This document shows positions 9,331 through 18,484 of a DNA stretch of 64,000 bases, piece by piece (the first letter of the stretch is position 1; the number at the start of each line of letters is the position of its first letter). The DNA comes from Clostridium_AD sp964467165 (GTDB lineage Bacteria > Bacillota > Clostridia > Clostridiales > Clostridiaceae), in assembly GCA_964467165.1 (NCBI GenBank), contig CAYXOL010000003.1, positions 62,001 to 126,000 of the forward strand, written 5' to 3'. The translations under genes and the position numbers were made by a program. Below the pieces are notes generated by a model. It saw only the letters and a program-made list of their open reading frames with translations, was not told the DNA's origin and did not search any database.

Positions 9331-10668
9331 CTGGAAACATCAAAAAAACTAAATTCTACTATTAATCCACAAAATACTCTAAAGAAAGAAATAGGTTTAC
9401 TAGAAGCCATTACCCTAGTTATAGGTATGGTTATAGGTTCAGGCATTTTCTTTAAACCCTCCATTGTATTTAGAAACGCGGGGTCTCCAACCATGGGAAT
9501 ACTTGCTTGGCTCGCGGGTGGTATTATAACTATGGCTTCTGGTCTTACAATAGCCGAAATAGCAACCGCTATTCCCAAAACTGGAGGTATCTTTGTATAT
9601 CTTAAAGAACTTTATGGAGAAAAATGGGCATTTTTGTTTGGTTGGGTACAAACTGTTATTTATGTACCTGGCGCTTCTGCAGCCCTTGCAATAATACTTG
9701 CAACTCAGGCTACTAATTTTGTACCTATGAGTGAAATGCAGCAAAAATTATTTGCAATATTAATGTTATTTGTTATCACCACCGCAAATGTGTTATCCAC
9801 AAAACTTGCTAGTAAAATACAATTCGTTGCAACTATTGCAAAACTAATTCCAATTATTATTATTATTGCTTTAGGTCTTATATCCGGAACAGCTCACAGT
9901 TTTTCTCTACCAGTAGGAACTGCAGCCGCTGGCGCTGGTTTTGGAGCAGCTATGCTTGGAACACTTTGGGCCTATGATGGCTGGGTAGGTGTATGTAATA
10001 TAGCAGGTGAACTTAAAAATCCTAAAAAGGACATACCAAAGTCTATAATTTTAGGGGTAACCGTTATTATGGCAGTTTATATTTTATTTAATTTAGCAAT
10101 TATAAACATAATTCCTATCACAGAAGTTATAAAGTCTAATACTGTAGCCTCTGACGCTGCAACGATTTTATTTGGAAAATCAGGTTCATTATTTATCACT
10201 GCTGGTATATTAATTTCCATCTTTGGAGCATTAAATGGTTACCTAATGACAGGGGTTAGAATACCTTTCGCCATGGCACAAGATAAACTTTTACCTTTTG
10301 ATAAATTCCTTGGAAAAGTTAATGAAAAATATGAGACTCCCTTAAATGCTTTTATTTTTGAAGTAGTGCTTGCTTCTTTATATGTATTTAGTGGTTCTTT
10401 TGATACTTTAACTAACCTTGTTATATTTGTCTTATGGATATTTTTCACAATGGCAGTAGCTGGTATCTTTATATTAAGAACAAAACATAAAGATTTAGAC
10501 AGACCTTATAAAGTACCATTTTACCCAGTAGTTCCACTTATTGGAATTATAGGAGGTATATACATCCTAGTAAGTACGCTTATGACTGATACTTCAAACG
10601 CACTTATAGGACTTGCAATAACTTTAATTGGACTTCCTGTATACTGGTATATTACGAAAAAGAATTAA
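9331..10668 (+). CDS. APC-family amino acid permease (SteT/LAT-like), non-standard start
   Basis: About 445 residues with some 12 hydrophobic segments. The N-terminal LKKEIGLLEAITLVIGMVIG with GSGIFF is the APC family signature of bacterial LAT-like exchangers such as the serine/threonine exchanger SteT of Bacillus. The first ATG in frame (9427) would cut away the family-conserved helix 1, and no ATG, GTG or TTG occurs in frame upstream of it. The frame opens at 9325 after a TGA. AAAGG (9316-9320) is ten bases before a CTG (9331) and seven before an ATT (9328), so one of these is the likely start. An A7 run (9342-9348) offers a frameshift from ATG 9321 as an alternative. The glycine riboswitch implies a glycine-related substrate, either uptake or exchange. 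Confidence 0.8.
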   Translation: METSKKLNSTINPQNTLKKEIGLLEAITLVIGMVIGSGIFFKPSIVFRNAGSPTMGILAWLAGGIITMASGLTIAEIATAIPKTGGIFVYLKELYGEKWAFLFGWVQTVIYVPGASAALAIILATQATNFVPMSEMQQKLFAILMLFVITTANVLSTKLASKIQFVATIAKLIPIIIIIALGLISGTAHSFSLPVGTAAAGAGFGAAMLGTLWAYDGWVGVCNIAGELKNPKKDIPKSIILGVTVIMAVYILFNLAIINIIPITEVIKSNTVASDAATILFGKSGSLFITAGILISIFGALNGYLMTGVRIPFAMAQDKLLPFDKFLGKVNEKYETPLNAFIFEVVLASLYVFSGSFDTLTNLVIFVLWIFFTMAVAGIFILRTKHKDLDRPYKVPFYPVVPLIGIIGGIYILVSTLMTDTSNALIGLAITLIGLPVYWYITKKN

Positions 10669-10675
10669 AAAAAAT

Positions 10676-10765
10676 AGAAAAGTATATATTATTACAATTG
10701 CAATTCACTGAGCTAAGTTAAGTTAAAGCTTGCTTATATGCAATTTACATAATATATACTTTTCT
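10676..10765. repeat. Long-loop inverted repeat / bidirectional terminator (group A, copy 1)
   Basis: 17-bp perfect arms (10676-10692 and 10749-10765) around a 56-base interior with smaller arms AATTGCA/TGCAATT. It lies between convergent genes. It matches the element at 38737-38816 in reverse orientation, including AAAAGTATATATTA arms and a GCTTGCTT-ATGCA core. Confidence 0.7.
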
Positions 10766-10789
10766 TAACGTTCTGATTGAATAATTCTA

Positions 10790-11095
10790 TTATTGCAACC
10801 CTTGAATAGTTATTTTCTTTTCTAATTTTTCACGGTAAGTAAAATATATATCAGTTAAAAACCCTGTTGAAATGTTCCATGATAAGAACACCAGAATAGT
10901 TTCCAATACCATTTCTCCAATAGACTCGCCACCATAGAAATTCATATCTACAACTGCTTTAATGGAAAAAATAACATTAACTATTGGCAATATTAAACCG
11001 AGCCATTTATTTTCACGTTTTGATAAAAATATTTGCAGTATAATAATTCCTGCTAAAAATATTAAGCATATTAAAAAAGCGGGTAAAATTTTCAT
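10790..11095 (-). CDS. Small hypothetical membrane protein
   Basis: 101 residues, not recognised. It has three hydrophobic segments (about 4-23, 32-47 and 63-85), a basic KRENK loop after the first and a charged C-terminus. The start ATG follows AAGGAGAATAATTTAG, a good ribosome binding site, which supports a real gene. It is convergent with the permease and codirectional with pepF, but about 400 bases separate it from pepF, so it is probably a separate transcript. Confidence 0.65.
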   Translation of the reverse strand: MKILPAFLICLIFLAGIIILQIFLSKRENKWLGLILPIVNVIFSIKAVVDMNFYGGESIGEMVLETILVFLSWNISTGFLTDIYFTYREKLEKKITIQGLQ

Positions 11096-11428
11096 CTAAA
11101 TTATTCTCCTTACACATTATAAACTTTTTACTAAAACATATATTTATATGTTTGCAATTTAATATTTAGAAGATTATTCAAATGAGAATATAGAAAAGCA
11201 CAGATTATAGCGCACCCTTTAACATTGTTAAAGTAAATTATAAATTAGTAAATTATTATTGTTTATCAATTATGGATAAAACAAAAGGATAGCGAATATC
11301 TGGTAATTTAAAACCATCTATTCACTACCCTCAATACTCTCTTTAACATTACACCTGCGTCTTAGTATTATGTATTCAGTTTTACCTTAACTTCCGACTA
11401 TGTTATTTAAAATAGTAGCTAAATAATA
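11096..11428. other. Intergenic region with no recognisable gene
   Basis: AT-rich. The only structure seen is an imperfect hairpin around 11289-11332 with GGT/ACC and GAAT/ATTC pairs. No ORF with a ribosome binding site was found. Confidence 0.5.
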
Positions 11429-11494
11429 AGTATGAAATTTCTCCATAGTGACTTGCAATAAGAAGCGCAGAAACATTGAAATTTCATACTTTTG
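11429..11494. repeat. Inverted repeat after pepF (group B, copy 1)
   Basis: 13-bp perfect arms AGTATGAAATTTC/GAAATTTCATACT (11429-11441 and 11478-11490) enclose the core GTGACTTGCAATAAGAAGCG, which recurs at 19999. It starts right after the pepF stop codon and probably acts as its terminator. Confidence 0.7.
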
Positions 11495-13294
11495 TTATAT
11501 CTCCTTTTCTAGCATCTCTAATAACTCGTCAAATCTTCTTATAGTATCTTCTAAAGGTTTTGGCGTAGACATATCTACCCCTGCTTTCTTAAGTATATTT
11601 ATTGGGTAGTCACTTCCACCACTTTTTAGGAATTCTTTATATTTTTCCACAGCAGGCTCGCCCTCGTAAGTTATCATTTTACTAAAGGAGTTAGCTGCTG
11701 CAAACCCTGTAGTATATTGATATACATAAAAATCATTATAGAAGTGAGGTATTCTTGACCACTCCATATCTATACCTTCATCTACCACCATATCAACCCC
11801 AAAATACTTAACATTTAAATCATGATAGATTTTGCATAATTCTTCTGGAGATAATGGATTGCCCTCTTCGATGTTTTCATGAGTTATTTTTTCAAACTCA
11901 GCAAACATACATTGTCTAAATACTGTAGTTCTTATTCCCTCTAATTGCTGATTTATTAAGAATAATCTTTTTTTCTTATCCGTTTCATTTTTAATTAAAT
12001 AATCTATTAAGAGGCATTCATTAGTTATGGATGCCACTTCCGCACAAAATAACACATACTCAGAATATATATAAGGTTGAGACTTTCTTGAATAATAAGA
12101 ATGAATAGAGTGACCCATCTCATGAGCAAGTGTAGATACATCATTCAATTGGTAATTATAATTTAAAAGTACATAAGGCATACTGTCATAACAGCCCCAG
12201 GAATAAGCCCCTGTACGTTTACCCTTGTTTTCAAATACGTCTACCCAACCTTCACTAATCCCTTTCTTAAAAATCTCTAAGTACTCCTGTCCTAGTGGAC
12301 TAATGCCCTCCAATGCAATTTTAACAGCATCAGCATACTCTATATGATCTACTTCTACATCAACTATTGGCACATATAAATCATACATATGAATTTCATC
12401 AAGTCCAAGCAATTTCTTTTTAAGGCTCACATATTTATGAAGTGATGATAAATTGTTATTAATAGTATCTACCACATTATGATAAACTTCTACTGGAATG
12501 TTATTTGGTTTTAATGAACTTTCTAATGCAGATGCATAATTTCTTGTTTTTGCATTAAATACAAAATTCTTTATTGAAGATGTTAAAGATGCTGTTAGTG
12601 TATTTTTAAATCCACTATAGGTTGTAAATAATGCTTCAAAGGCATCTTTTCTTACTCTTCTATCCTTAGATTTTATAAAAGTACTATAGTTTCCTTCTGT
12701 TAATTCAATCCCGTTACCACTTTCATCTTTTATACTTGGAAATGTCATGTCTGCATTGGTAAGCATTCCAAATATATTTCCTGGTGCATTTAAACAATCG
12801 GATACAGATGCTAAAAGCTTTTCTCCCTCTGCACTTAATATATGAGGCTTTTGATCTAAAATATCTAATAAATAGAATTCATAGAGTTTAAGTGCTGGAA
12901 GGCTTTTAATAGCCTCATCTACAGCGCCCTCTGGTAATGATAATAATTCAGGAACAAAAAATGCTGTGACACTGTAAACTTCTGCTGCATATTCATCAAT
13001 CTTATTTTTAAGAACTTGAAACTCAGCCTTAGCTGTATCCTCGTCCCCTCTTAAATGAGCGTATACAAGCAATTTATCTAAAAGTTTTCCAATCTCTACA
13101 TTGCTTTCTAAAAATGACAATAACTCTTCAGCAATTCCCAATTTCCCTGAGAACCTTTTCATTTCTGGAGCTTTAGATTTTAATATTTTAAAATCTTCTT
13201 CCCACGCCGCGGTACCCCCATACATTTTATCAACTTTCCACTTATAGGTACTATTGATTTCATCTCTTGTTTTAAGCTTTTTAACTTCACTCAC
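11495..13294 (-). CDS. pepF: Oligoendopeptidase F (M3 family)
   Basis: 599 residues, normal for PepF. The zinc motif HEMGH is at residues 391-395 (His391, Glu392, His395), and the third ligand is probably the glutamate in the EVASITNE segment downstream. The N-terminal DEINSTYKWKVDKMY is typical of the family. It is a cytoplasmic metallopeptidase that degrades short peptides. The start is a GTG with GAAGGAAA upstream. It is a single gene, with the group B inverted repeat directly after the stop. Confidence 0.96.
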   Translation of the reverse strand: MSEVKKLKTRDEINSTYKWKVDKMYGGTAAWEEDFKILKSKAPEMKRFSGKLGIAEELLSFLESNVEIGKLLDKLLVYAHLRGDEDTAKAEFQVLKNKIDEYAAEVYSVTAFFVPELLSLPEGAVDEAIKSLPALKLYEFYLLDILDQKPHILSAEGEKLLASVSDCLNAPGNIFGMLTNADMTFPSIKDESGNGIELTEGNYSTFIKSKDRRVRKDAFEALFTTYSGFKNTLTASLTSSIKNFVFNAKTRNYASALESSLKPNNIPVEVYHNVVDTINNNLSSLHKYVSLKKKLLGLDEIHMYDLYVPIVDVEVDHIEYADAVKIALEGISPLGQEYLEIFKKGISEGWVDVFENKGKRTGAYSWGCYDSMPYVLLNYNYQLNDVSTLAHEMGHSIHSYYSRKSQPYIYSEYVLFCAEVASITNECLLIDYLIKNETDKKKRLFLINQQLEGIRTTVFRQCMFAEFEKITHENIEEGNPLSPEELCKIYHDLNVKYFGVDMVVDEGIDMEWSRIPHFYNDFYVYQYTTGFAAANSFSKMITYEGEPAVEKYKEFLKSGGSDYPINILKKAGVDMSTPKPLEDTIRRFDELLEMLEKEI

Positions 13295-13388
13295 TAAAAT
13301 TTCCTTCTTTCATTTTATAAATTTAATATCCACTAAAATGCATTGTTAATTACATATTATCATATAATTTCCAAAATTTATACAATCT

Positions 13389-13418
13389 AAAAAAACTCAT
13401 ATTTTATGAGTTTTTTTA
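13389..13418 (-). terminator. Terminator of the yjjI-yjjW operon
   Basis: Hairpin ACTCATA/TATGAGT with a three-base loop, with seven A before and seven T after, so it can work on both strands. It lies about 60 bases after the yjjW stop on the minus strand. Confidence 0.8.
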
Positions 13419-13478
13419 GTTTCACATTTGAATAAATAGGCTAGCATATGGTGTTATTATTTACTTATTTGCGTCAAA

Positions 13479-14315
13479 CTATACCACAACTATATTTCTA
13501 CACCCATTATTCCTAGCTGTCTCTGCCAACGTCTTCATGATTTCATCAGTAGGGGTATAGCTGTTTATCATATCTTGTCGAACACCAATTTGCCTATATT
13601 TTATAAGTTTGTATCTTATATCTGGGTTTAAATCCACTATAAGTTTACTAATTTTATCTACATTATTAAAATTATCTAAAATATCCGGTACAATAACCGT
13701 CCTAATTTCATAAATTTTGTTTAACTTAGCCAAATGTTTTACATTTTCTATGACGATATCATTATCCATTCCTGTGAGCATTTTATGCTCACCATTATCA
13801 TAGGATTTTATATCTACCATTGCCATATCCATAACATTCACTAATTCTTCTTGTTTCCATAGCGGTACTGAACCATTGGTATCTACATAACAAGTTAACC
13901 CTAGTTTTTTAACTTCCCTAAATAACTCTGTTAAAAATTCACTTTGAAGCGTACACTCACCACCTGAAACTGTAATCCCAGAAATAAAAAATTTATTTTT
14001 TTCTATCTCTCCCACAACTTCTTCTACAGTCATATTGAGGGCTTTAGGCGAACTATTTTTAGCACAAACTTTTATACACTCATCGCATTTACTACAAGCT
14101 GCCTGATACCATATTACATTAGTATCTTTGGACTTAAGTGCCGTATAATGACAAGCACTTATACAAGCACCACAGTTATCACAAACATTTATAGTTTCTG
14201 GATTATGACAATAAAGACAGTTAAAATTACACCCCTGCAAAAATATTGCGGTTCTATTTCCAGGGCCATCCACAGAGCTAAAGGGAATAATCTTATTAAC
14301 TAGTCCCTTAATCAT
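13479..14315 (-). CDS. yjjW: Glycyl-radical enzyme activase, YjjW type
   Basis: 278 residues. Radical-SAM cluster cysteines are Cys29, Cys33 and Cys36 in GCNFNCLYC. An inserted ferredoxin-like region carries two further 4Fe-4S sets (Cys45-48-51-55 and Cys74-77-80-84), as in glycyl-radical activases. It should use S-adenosylmethionine to install the glycyl radical on the partner enzyme. The start overlaps the yjjI stop by eight bases, so the two are co-translated. The call as YjjW rests on this pairing. Confidence 0.87.
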   Translation of the reverse strand: MIKGLVNKIIPFSSVDGPGNRTAIFLQGCNFNCLYCHNPETINVCDNCGACISACHYTALKSKDTNVIWYQAACSKCDECIKVCAKNSSPKALNMTVEEVVGEIEKNKFFISGITVSGGECTLQSEFLTELFREVKKLGLTCYVDTNGSVPLWKQEELVNVMDMAMVDIKSYDNGEHKMLTGMDNDIVIENVKHLAKLNKIYEIRTVIVPDILDNFNNVDKISKLIVDLNPDIRYKLIKYRQIGVRQDMINSYTPTDEIMKTLAETARNNGCRNIVVV

Positions 14316-15801
14316 TTTTTCTTATCTTTCGTTCCAATACCTTTTGATTAACTACTGCTCCAAGTCCCAGTGCTACTGTATCCTGTAACACTTGTTGTCC
14401 CTTTTGTAGTTTTTCTATTTCTGATCTTTTTACAAGATATCCTGTAATTCTTATTACGTCACAATCTGTTGAGTATGCTGAAAAATATCTCATCTGAAGC
14501 TTAAATGCGCCTTTAATAATATCTAGAACATAGTTCGGATTACTTTTAACTGTACTATCAAAATTAAATATATCGCCTATGCCTGATGGGAAAAACTTAT
14601 GGAACTTAGCTGACTGTACTATATGCTCTTGAAGTTCAGGTTCATCCCCAATTGGAATCCTACATCCCGGACTTATCCCCATATCAGAGTCAATACCCAC
14701 TTGAGCATGTAATAAGTATTTCCCCTGAGATATACTGCAATTCTCATCATTATATTTATTAACCTCAGTCTCTAGCCTTTCAATAATTCTATAACCTAAA
14801 TCATTTGCTATTTCACTGTGCCCAAATCTATTTTCTAATTTATCTGCGTCTATAAAATGATTTACACATTCAGCCAAGCCAAACATACCAAACATCCCCG
14901 TAAAGTCTTCTTTATTTATTAATCCCTCTTTAGCTAAGAAATTAGTTTCAAAGAATCCGCTTTCTTCCACTAAAAATCTTATTCTTTCCTTCATGTACCC
15001 AGCCATTTTCTCCACTGCATCTGGTAATAGCACATTCATAAATTGCTCCTGATTTTCTGCTTTTTTAGCAAGTCCAGCTAAGTTTAATCTAGACAGTGTA
15101 TAACTTCCCCCACCTATAGTAAGTCCATTATAACAACTAACTACAGCGTAGTTTCCATCAAATTCATTTGAAAACATCTCATGATTGGCAAAACTTGGCT
15201 TTGCAGTTATTAATGCAGTATTAATTGCATCAATCGCAAAATCATCCGGGGTACTAGTACTATATTTTATAGTTAGATTAGGAATTGCATTTTGAAGTTC
15301 CCTCTCTGCTCTTAATATTAGTCTTCCCGCTTTAGTATCAAGTGGTCCTATATTTGCATGACAGAAAGAATCTGTAATGGTTCTATCTATATGAGTTAAA
15401 AATAATTTTATTGCATGAAAAGCTTGTTCTTCATCCACCACAAATGGCTCTAAAAGAGTATCGATATTCCCTATATATACTGGAAATGAAGATATAGATG
15501 GTACATGTCTATATAATATTAATAGACTATTTGTAGCTTCCCAAATATCCTTTGGTGGTGTAAGTCCTAAAAACTCACTTCCATTTTCCATAAACTTTTC
15601 ATAATTAGGCACTATATACCTAGGTCTGTAAGGTGCATGCCCTTCAAAAAGATCACATATTATACCCTCATCACGAAGTTTTTGAGTTTCCTCTTGAATA
15701 TTTAAAACATCAATACTATCTTCTGCAGCTCGTGCAAGAGTTAATACCTTTTGTTCATAAGTTAGGGTCCCATTTTTAATAATTTCTAAAATGTTGTTCA
15801 T
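14308..15801 (-). CDS. yjjI: Glycyl-radical enzyme of the YjjI family
   Basis: 497 residues. It is much shorter than pyruvate formate-lyase and matches the YjjI (DUF3029) class. The C-terminal RITGY at 451-455 fits the RxxGY glycyl-radical signature with Gly454 as radical site. Cys223 in VVSCYNGLTIGGG is the likely thiyl-radical cysteine. The substrate of YjjI enzymes is not known to me, and the neighbours give no pathway clue. An 11-bp perfect inverted repeat lies 57 bases upstream and may control the operon. It is not an anaerobic ribonucleotide reductase: no NrdD ATP-cone or zinc site is seen. Confidence 0.87.
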   Translation of the reverse strand: MNNILEIIKNGTLTYEQKVLTLARAAEDSIDVLNIQEETQKLRDEGIICDLFEGHAPYRPRYIVPNYEKFMENGSEFLGLTPPKDIWEATNSLLILYRHVPSISSFPVYIGNIDTLLEPFVVDEEQAFHAIKLFLTHIDRTITDSFCHANIGPLDTKAGRLILRAERELQNAIPNLTIKYSTSTPDDFAIDAINTALITAKPSFANHEMFSNEFDGNYAVVSCYNGLTIGGGSYTLSRLNLAGLAKKAENQEQFMNVLLPDAVEKMAGYMKERIRFLVEESGFFETNFLAKEGLINKEDFTGMFGMFGLAECVNHFIDADKLENRFGHSEIANDLGYRIIERLETEVNKYNDENCSISQGKYLLHAQVGIDSDMGISPGCRIPIGDEPELQEHIVQSAKFHKFFPSGIGDIFNFDSTVKSNPNYVLDIIKGAFKLQMRYFSAYSTDCDVIRITGYLVKRSEIEKLQKGQQVLQDTVALGLGAVVNQKVLERKIRKND

Positions 15802-15857
15802 TATAGCACCACTCCATTTAAATTATTTTAACCACATTATTTTTAAATGGGTTGTTT

Positions 15858-15885
15858 AACATATAAATATGTGAATTTATATGTT
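15858..15885. promoter_or_regulatory. Perfect inverted repeat before yjjI, candidate operator
   Basis: AACATATAAAT (15858-15868), six-base spacer, ATTTATATGTT (15875-15885). It lies between the yjjI start and any promoter further upstream. It is not followed by a T-run, so it is more like a protein site than a terminator. No regulator can be named. Confidence 0.45.
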
Positions 15886-16087
15886 GTTAATTATATTTTA
15901 CATCGAATAAAGTATTTTTGCAAAGGATTTTCGTATTAATTGATAGGCATTATTTCATAAGTATAATTATGGATATATAAAATATATTACACCTTTATTT
16001 ATAGATACAATTCTTATCCCCCGATAATCAATAGATTATAATAATCACAACTACACTATTTATGATTGTTTATTGTAATTTATGTTA

Positions 16088-16119
16088 TTCTTAGTATATA
16101 ATTCAATATATACTAAGAA
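16088..16119. promoter_or_regulatory. Perfect inverted repeat before the first GNAT gene
   Basis: 13-bp arms TTCTTAGTATATA/TATATACTAAGAA around ATTCAA, ending 37 bases before the ATG at 16157. There is no T-run, so it may be an operator or a leader hairpin. The rest of 15886-16087 shows no gene. Confidence 0.45.
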
Positions 16120-16156
16120 TAAAAGCTTACTAACCTGTGAAATAAGGGGGATATTT

Positions 16157-16711
16157 ATGAATGCAAATTTATCAATTTTAAAAGAAATAAAATTAAAAAA
16201 TGGTGAGCAGTTAATATTAAGAAAACCACTAATAGAAGATGCTAAAAAAATGATAGAATATCTTAACATTGTTGGTGGGGAAAGTGACAATCTTTTATTC
16301 GGCATAAATGAATTTCGACTTACTGCTCAGCAAGAAATGGAACATATTAAAAATATAAGCAATGATGCAAATACACTTATGGTCTTAGGACTTTTAAACG
16401 ATACTATTGTTAGCGTTTCGCAGATTAGTTGTCCCAATAGAAAAAGAATATCTCATAATAGTGAACTCTCTATTTCAGTAAAAAAAGAATACTGGAGAAG
16501 TGGTATCGGTACTGCCGTAATGACAGAATTAATTAAATTTGCAAAAGAGAATAGTGAAATTAAAACCGTAAGCCTTGGTGTTAAAGCAAGTAATTGTAAC
16601 GCAATTACAATGTACGAAAGCTTCGGATTTATAAAGGTCGGCGCACATAGGAATTACTTCAATGTGAATGGTAATTTTGATGACGAAATATTAATGGACT
16701 TATATCTTTAA
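16157..16711 (+). CDS. GNAT family N-acetyltransferase
   Basis: 185 residues. The N-terminal LKNGEQLILRKPLIEDA is the usual GNAT beta1-alpha1. The acetyl-CoA motif is seen as VKKEYWRSGIGTAVMTEL (around 119-136), followed by LGVKASNCNAITMYESFGF, the classical C-terminal GNAT motif. It belongs to the RimI/YkkB-like group and acceptor specificity cannot be told. The start at 16157 is preceded by AAGGGGGAT; the open frame runs upstream to 16082 but through the inverted repeat and without a ribosome binding site. It is the first of three acetyltransferases in 3.3 kb. Confidence 0.88.
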   Translation: MNANLSILKEIKLKNGEQLILRKPLIEDAKKMIEYLNIVGGESDNLLFGINEFRLTAQQEMEHIKNISNDANTLMVLGLLNDTIVSVSQISCPNRKRISHNSELSISVKKEYWRSGIGTAVMTELIKFAKENSEIKTVSLGVKASNCNAITMYESFGFIKVGAHRNYFNVNGNFDDEILMDLYL

Positions 16712-16751
16712 TAATAAAATAGGAGTGACTAGAAATGGGGGAATATATAAA

Positions 16752-17249
16752 ATGCTAGAAACCAAACGTCTTAATATAATTTCTGCTACAGAAGCGGATA
16801 TTGAAACTATTATTAAACTAGAAAACCACAGGGATAATCGTGATTTCATATGGCTTGGTACATATGACCAGCATAAGGCTGAAATCGAAGATAAAGACCA
16901 TTTACTTTTCGTATTTAGACAAAAGGATGATAATGTAATTGTTGGATTTGCATTAATTAGATTAGATTTTAAATCTAAAGTTTTTGAACTTCGAAGAATT
17001 GCTATTTCTCATAAAGGAATAGGATATGGCAAAGAAGTTATGAATGCATTATTAAAGTACGCCTTTGAAGAAATAAATATCAACCGTTTTTGGTTGGACG
17101 TATATCCAGATAACGCCATAGGCATTAGTCTTTATGAAAAAGTGGGAATGCATCGCGATGGGGTTCTTCGTCAGAACTATAAATCTCATCGAGGTTATTT
17201 GGATCAAATAATATATTCTATGCTAAAAAGCGAATATTTTCAAAAATAG
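16752..17249 (+). CDS. GNAT family N-acetyltransferase (RimJ/RimL-like)
   Basis: 165 residues. It begins MLETKRLNIISATEAD, a typical RimJ/RimL-type start. LRRIAISHKGIGYGKEVM contains the acetyl-CoA loop and NAIGISLYEKVGMHRDG the C-terminal motif. I chose the ATG at 16752, which has GGGGGAA eight bases upstream. The GTG at 16725 has AGGA touching it and adds nine residues with no family match. The gene lies 40 bases after the previous GNAT gene and is probably cotranscribed. Confidence 0.87.
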   Translation: MLETKRLNIISATEADIETIIKLENHRDNRDFIWLGTYDQHKAEIEDKDHLLFVFRQKDDNVIVGFALIRLDFKSKVFELRRIAISHKGIGYGKEVMNALLKYAFEEININRFWLDVYPDNAIGISLYEKVGMHRDGVLRQNYKSHRGYLDQIIYSMLKSEYFQK

Positions 17250-17278
17250 TTATCTTTATTTGATAAAGGAGATAAAAT

Positions 17279-18307
17279 ATGCTTTTAAGAGACTTAAAAC
17301 AAACTATGCTTTTACCTAACAGTGAAATTTTCATAAACAAAATAGTAAAAATCAAGGAAACTACTGTTCAATTAATTTCTATAACTTCGCAAGAACATAG
17401 AAATGTATTATGGGTCATGTATAAATTACCACACCATGTAAGTGAAGGAATAAATCCGGAAGAAATATCAGACCCTACCTCAAACCGAGCTGAAATGATT
17501 AATCATATTACCCAAGAAATAAGATTTCCAAATATTTATATATCTGAAATAATGATTCAAAATCAAAAGATGACATTTGCATCTTCAAGAGCCAATCCTT
17601 TGTCTTATAAAAACTATGAAGAATATATGCGGCTGCAGCATTTTATGGAAAATGGACTGGATATAGAAAATTGGAATGAAGTTGATTTGGATAATATAGT
17701 TATAGCAGCTTATGAGCAAATGGAAAACGAAGAATTTCCAACAATAGATTTGTCAAAAAAATTAGATATTACTTTAAAAGTTAGTAGAGAGTTAAAGCAA
17801 GTTCTAATAAATCAACCAATGACTCTAGAATTTAGCGAAGTTGAAAAAGGTACCAAGATTTATTTCTATGACTCTATTGAAAAGAAAAATCACCTTTTGT
17901 ATATTAACAAGATGGAGCATTATGATCTTTGGAAAGAAGCAAATCCACCTTTTGAGGGTGAAGGAATGCGAGATTTTTCAAAAGCACAAATTGTGCAGAT
18001 GAAACAGGAACATAAAGAAAATCTGGAGAAAATTTGTCCCAGTGGAATGAACTTAGCAATAATTCAATATGAAAGCGAGAATAATGTGCAACTCAATTTT
18101 TACTCTAAAGAATATTTGGATGAAAGACCAGTCCAAAGAAACTCTTCAACCTGCATGTTTTTTAAATCAGATAAGCAGCTTGGGACAAACGGATTTAAAA
18201 GCCGAGTTTGCATGATTAAACCAGTAGAAAAAGATTTTGAAGGTACCATTGCTGTTGAATTGTTCTCATACTTTATGGAAATACCAGAAGAAATATTATC
18301 TGTTTAA
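17279..18307 (+). CDS. Hypothetical protein
   Basis: 342 residues, not recognised. It is soluble and acidic, without signal peptide or membrane helices. It has mixed alpha/beta composition, for example VQLISITSQEHRNVLWVMY near the N-terminus and GTIAVELFSYFMEIPEE at the C-terminus. A clear AAAGGAGATAAAAT precedes the ATG. It begins 29 bases after the second GNAT gene and probably ends that transcript. Nothing in the sequence allows a function to be proposed. Confidence 0.7.
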   Translation: MLLRDLKQTMLLPNSEIFINKIVKIKETTVQLISITSQEHRNVLWVMYKLPHHVSEGINPEEISDPTSNRAEMINHITQEIRFPNIYISEIMIQNQKMTFASSRANPLSYKNYEEYMRLQHFMENGLDIENWNEVDLDNIVIAAYEQMENEEFPTIDLSKKLDITLKVSRELKQVLINQPMTLEFSEVEKGTKIYFYDSIEKKNHLLYINKMEHYDLWKEANPPFEGEGMRDFSKAQIVQMKQEHKENLEKICPSGMNLAIIQYESENNVQLNFYSKEYLDERPVQRNSSTCMFFKSDKQLGTNGFKSRVCMIKPVEKDFEGTIAVELFSYFMEIPEEILSV

Positions 18308-18400
18308 AGTTAATAATGGGTGTGTAAATTATTTTGTGTATTCTCTCTCTTAGGCAAAAAATGAGTTTTATTTTTTTGTAAAAAAATGTTAATTAAAGCT

Positions 18401-18435
18401 ATAACCCTCAGGGGTCTAGGGACAGACTCCCCTAA
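18401..18435. other. GC-richer hairpin after the hypothetical gene
   Basis: AGGGGTCT and AGACTCCCCT pair around a short loop, with a two-base bulge. The local G+C is well above the surroundings. It may be a terminator remnant or a short palindromic repeat. There is no T-run directly after it. Confidence 0.35.
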
Positions 18436-18484
18436 ACTATAAACAACTAATTTATATATAAACTTTTTTAGGAGGTAGTGATAC

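Noticed and set aside
13479..15801. Anaerobic ribonucleotide reductase nrdD/nrdG for the glycyl-radical pair
   Set aside because: The enzyme is too short, lacks the ATP cone and C-terminal zinc cysteines of NrdD, and fits YjjI. The activase has two extra ferredoxin clusters, unlike NrdG.
16725..16751. GTG start for the second GNAT protein
   Set aside because: The AGGA touches the GTG with no spacing, and the extra nine residues do not look like the family. The ATG at 16752 has a proper site.
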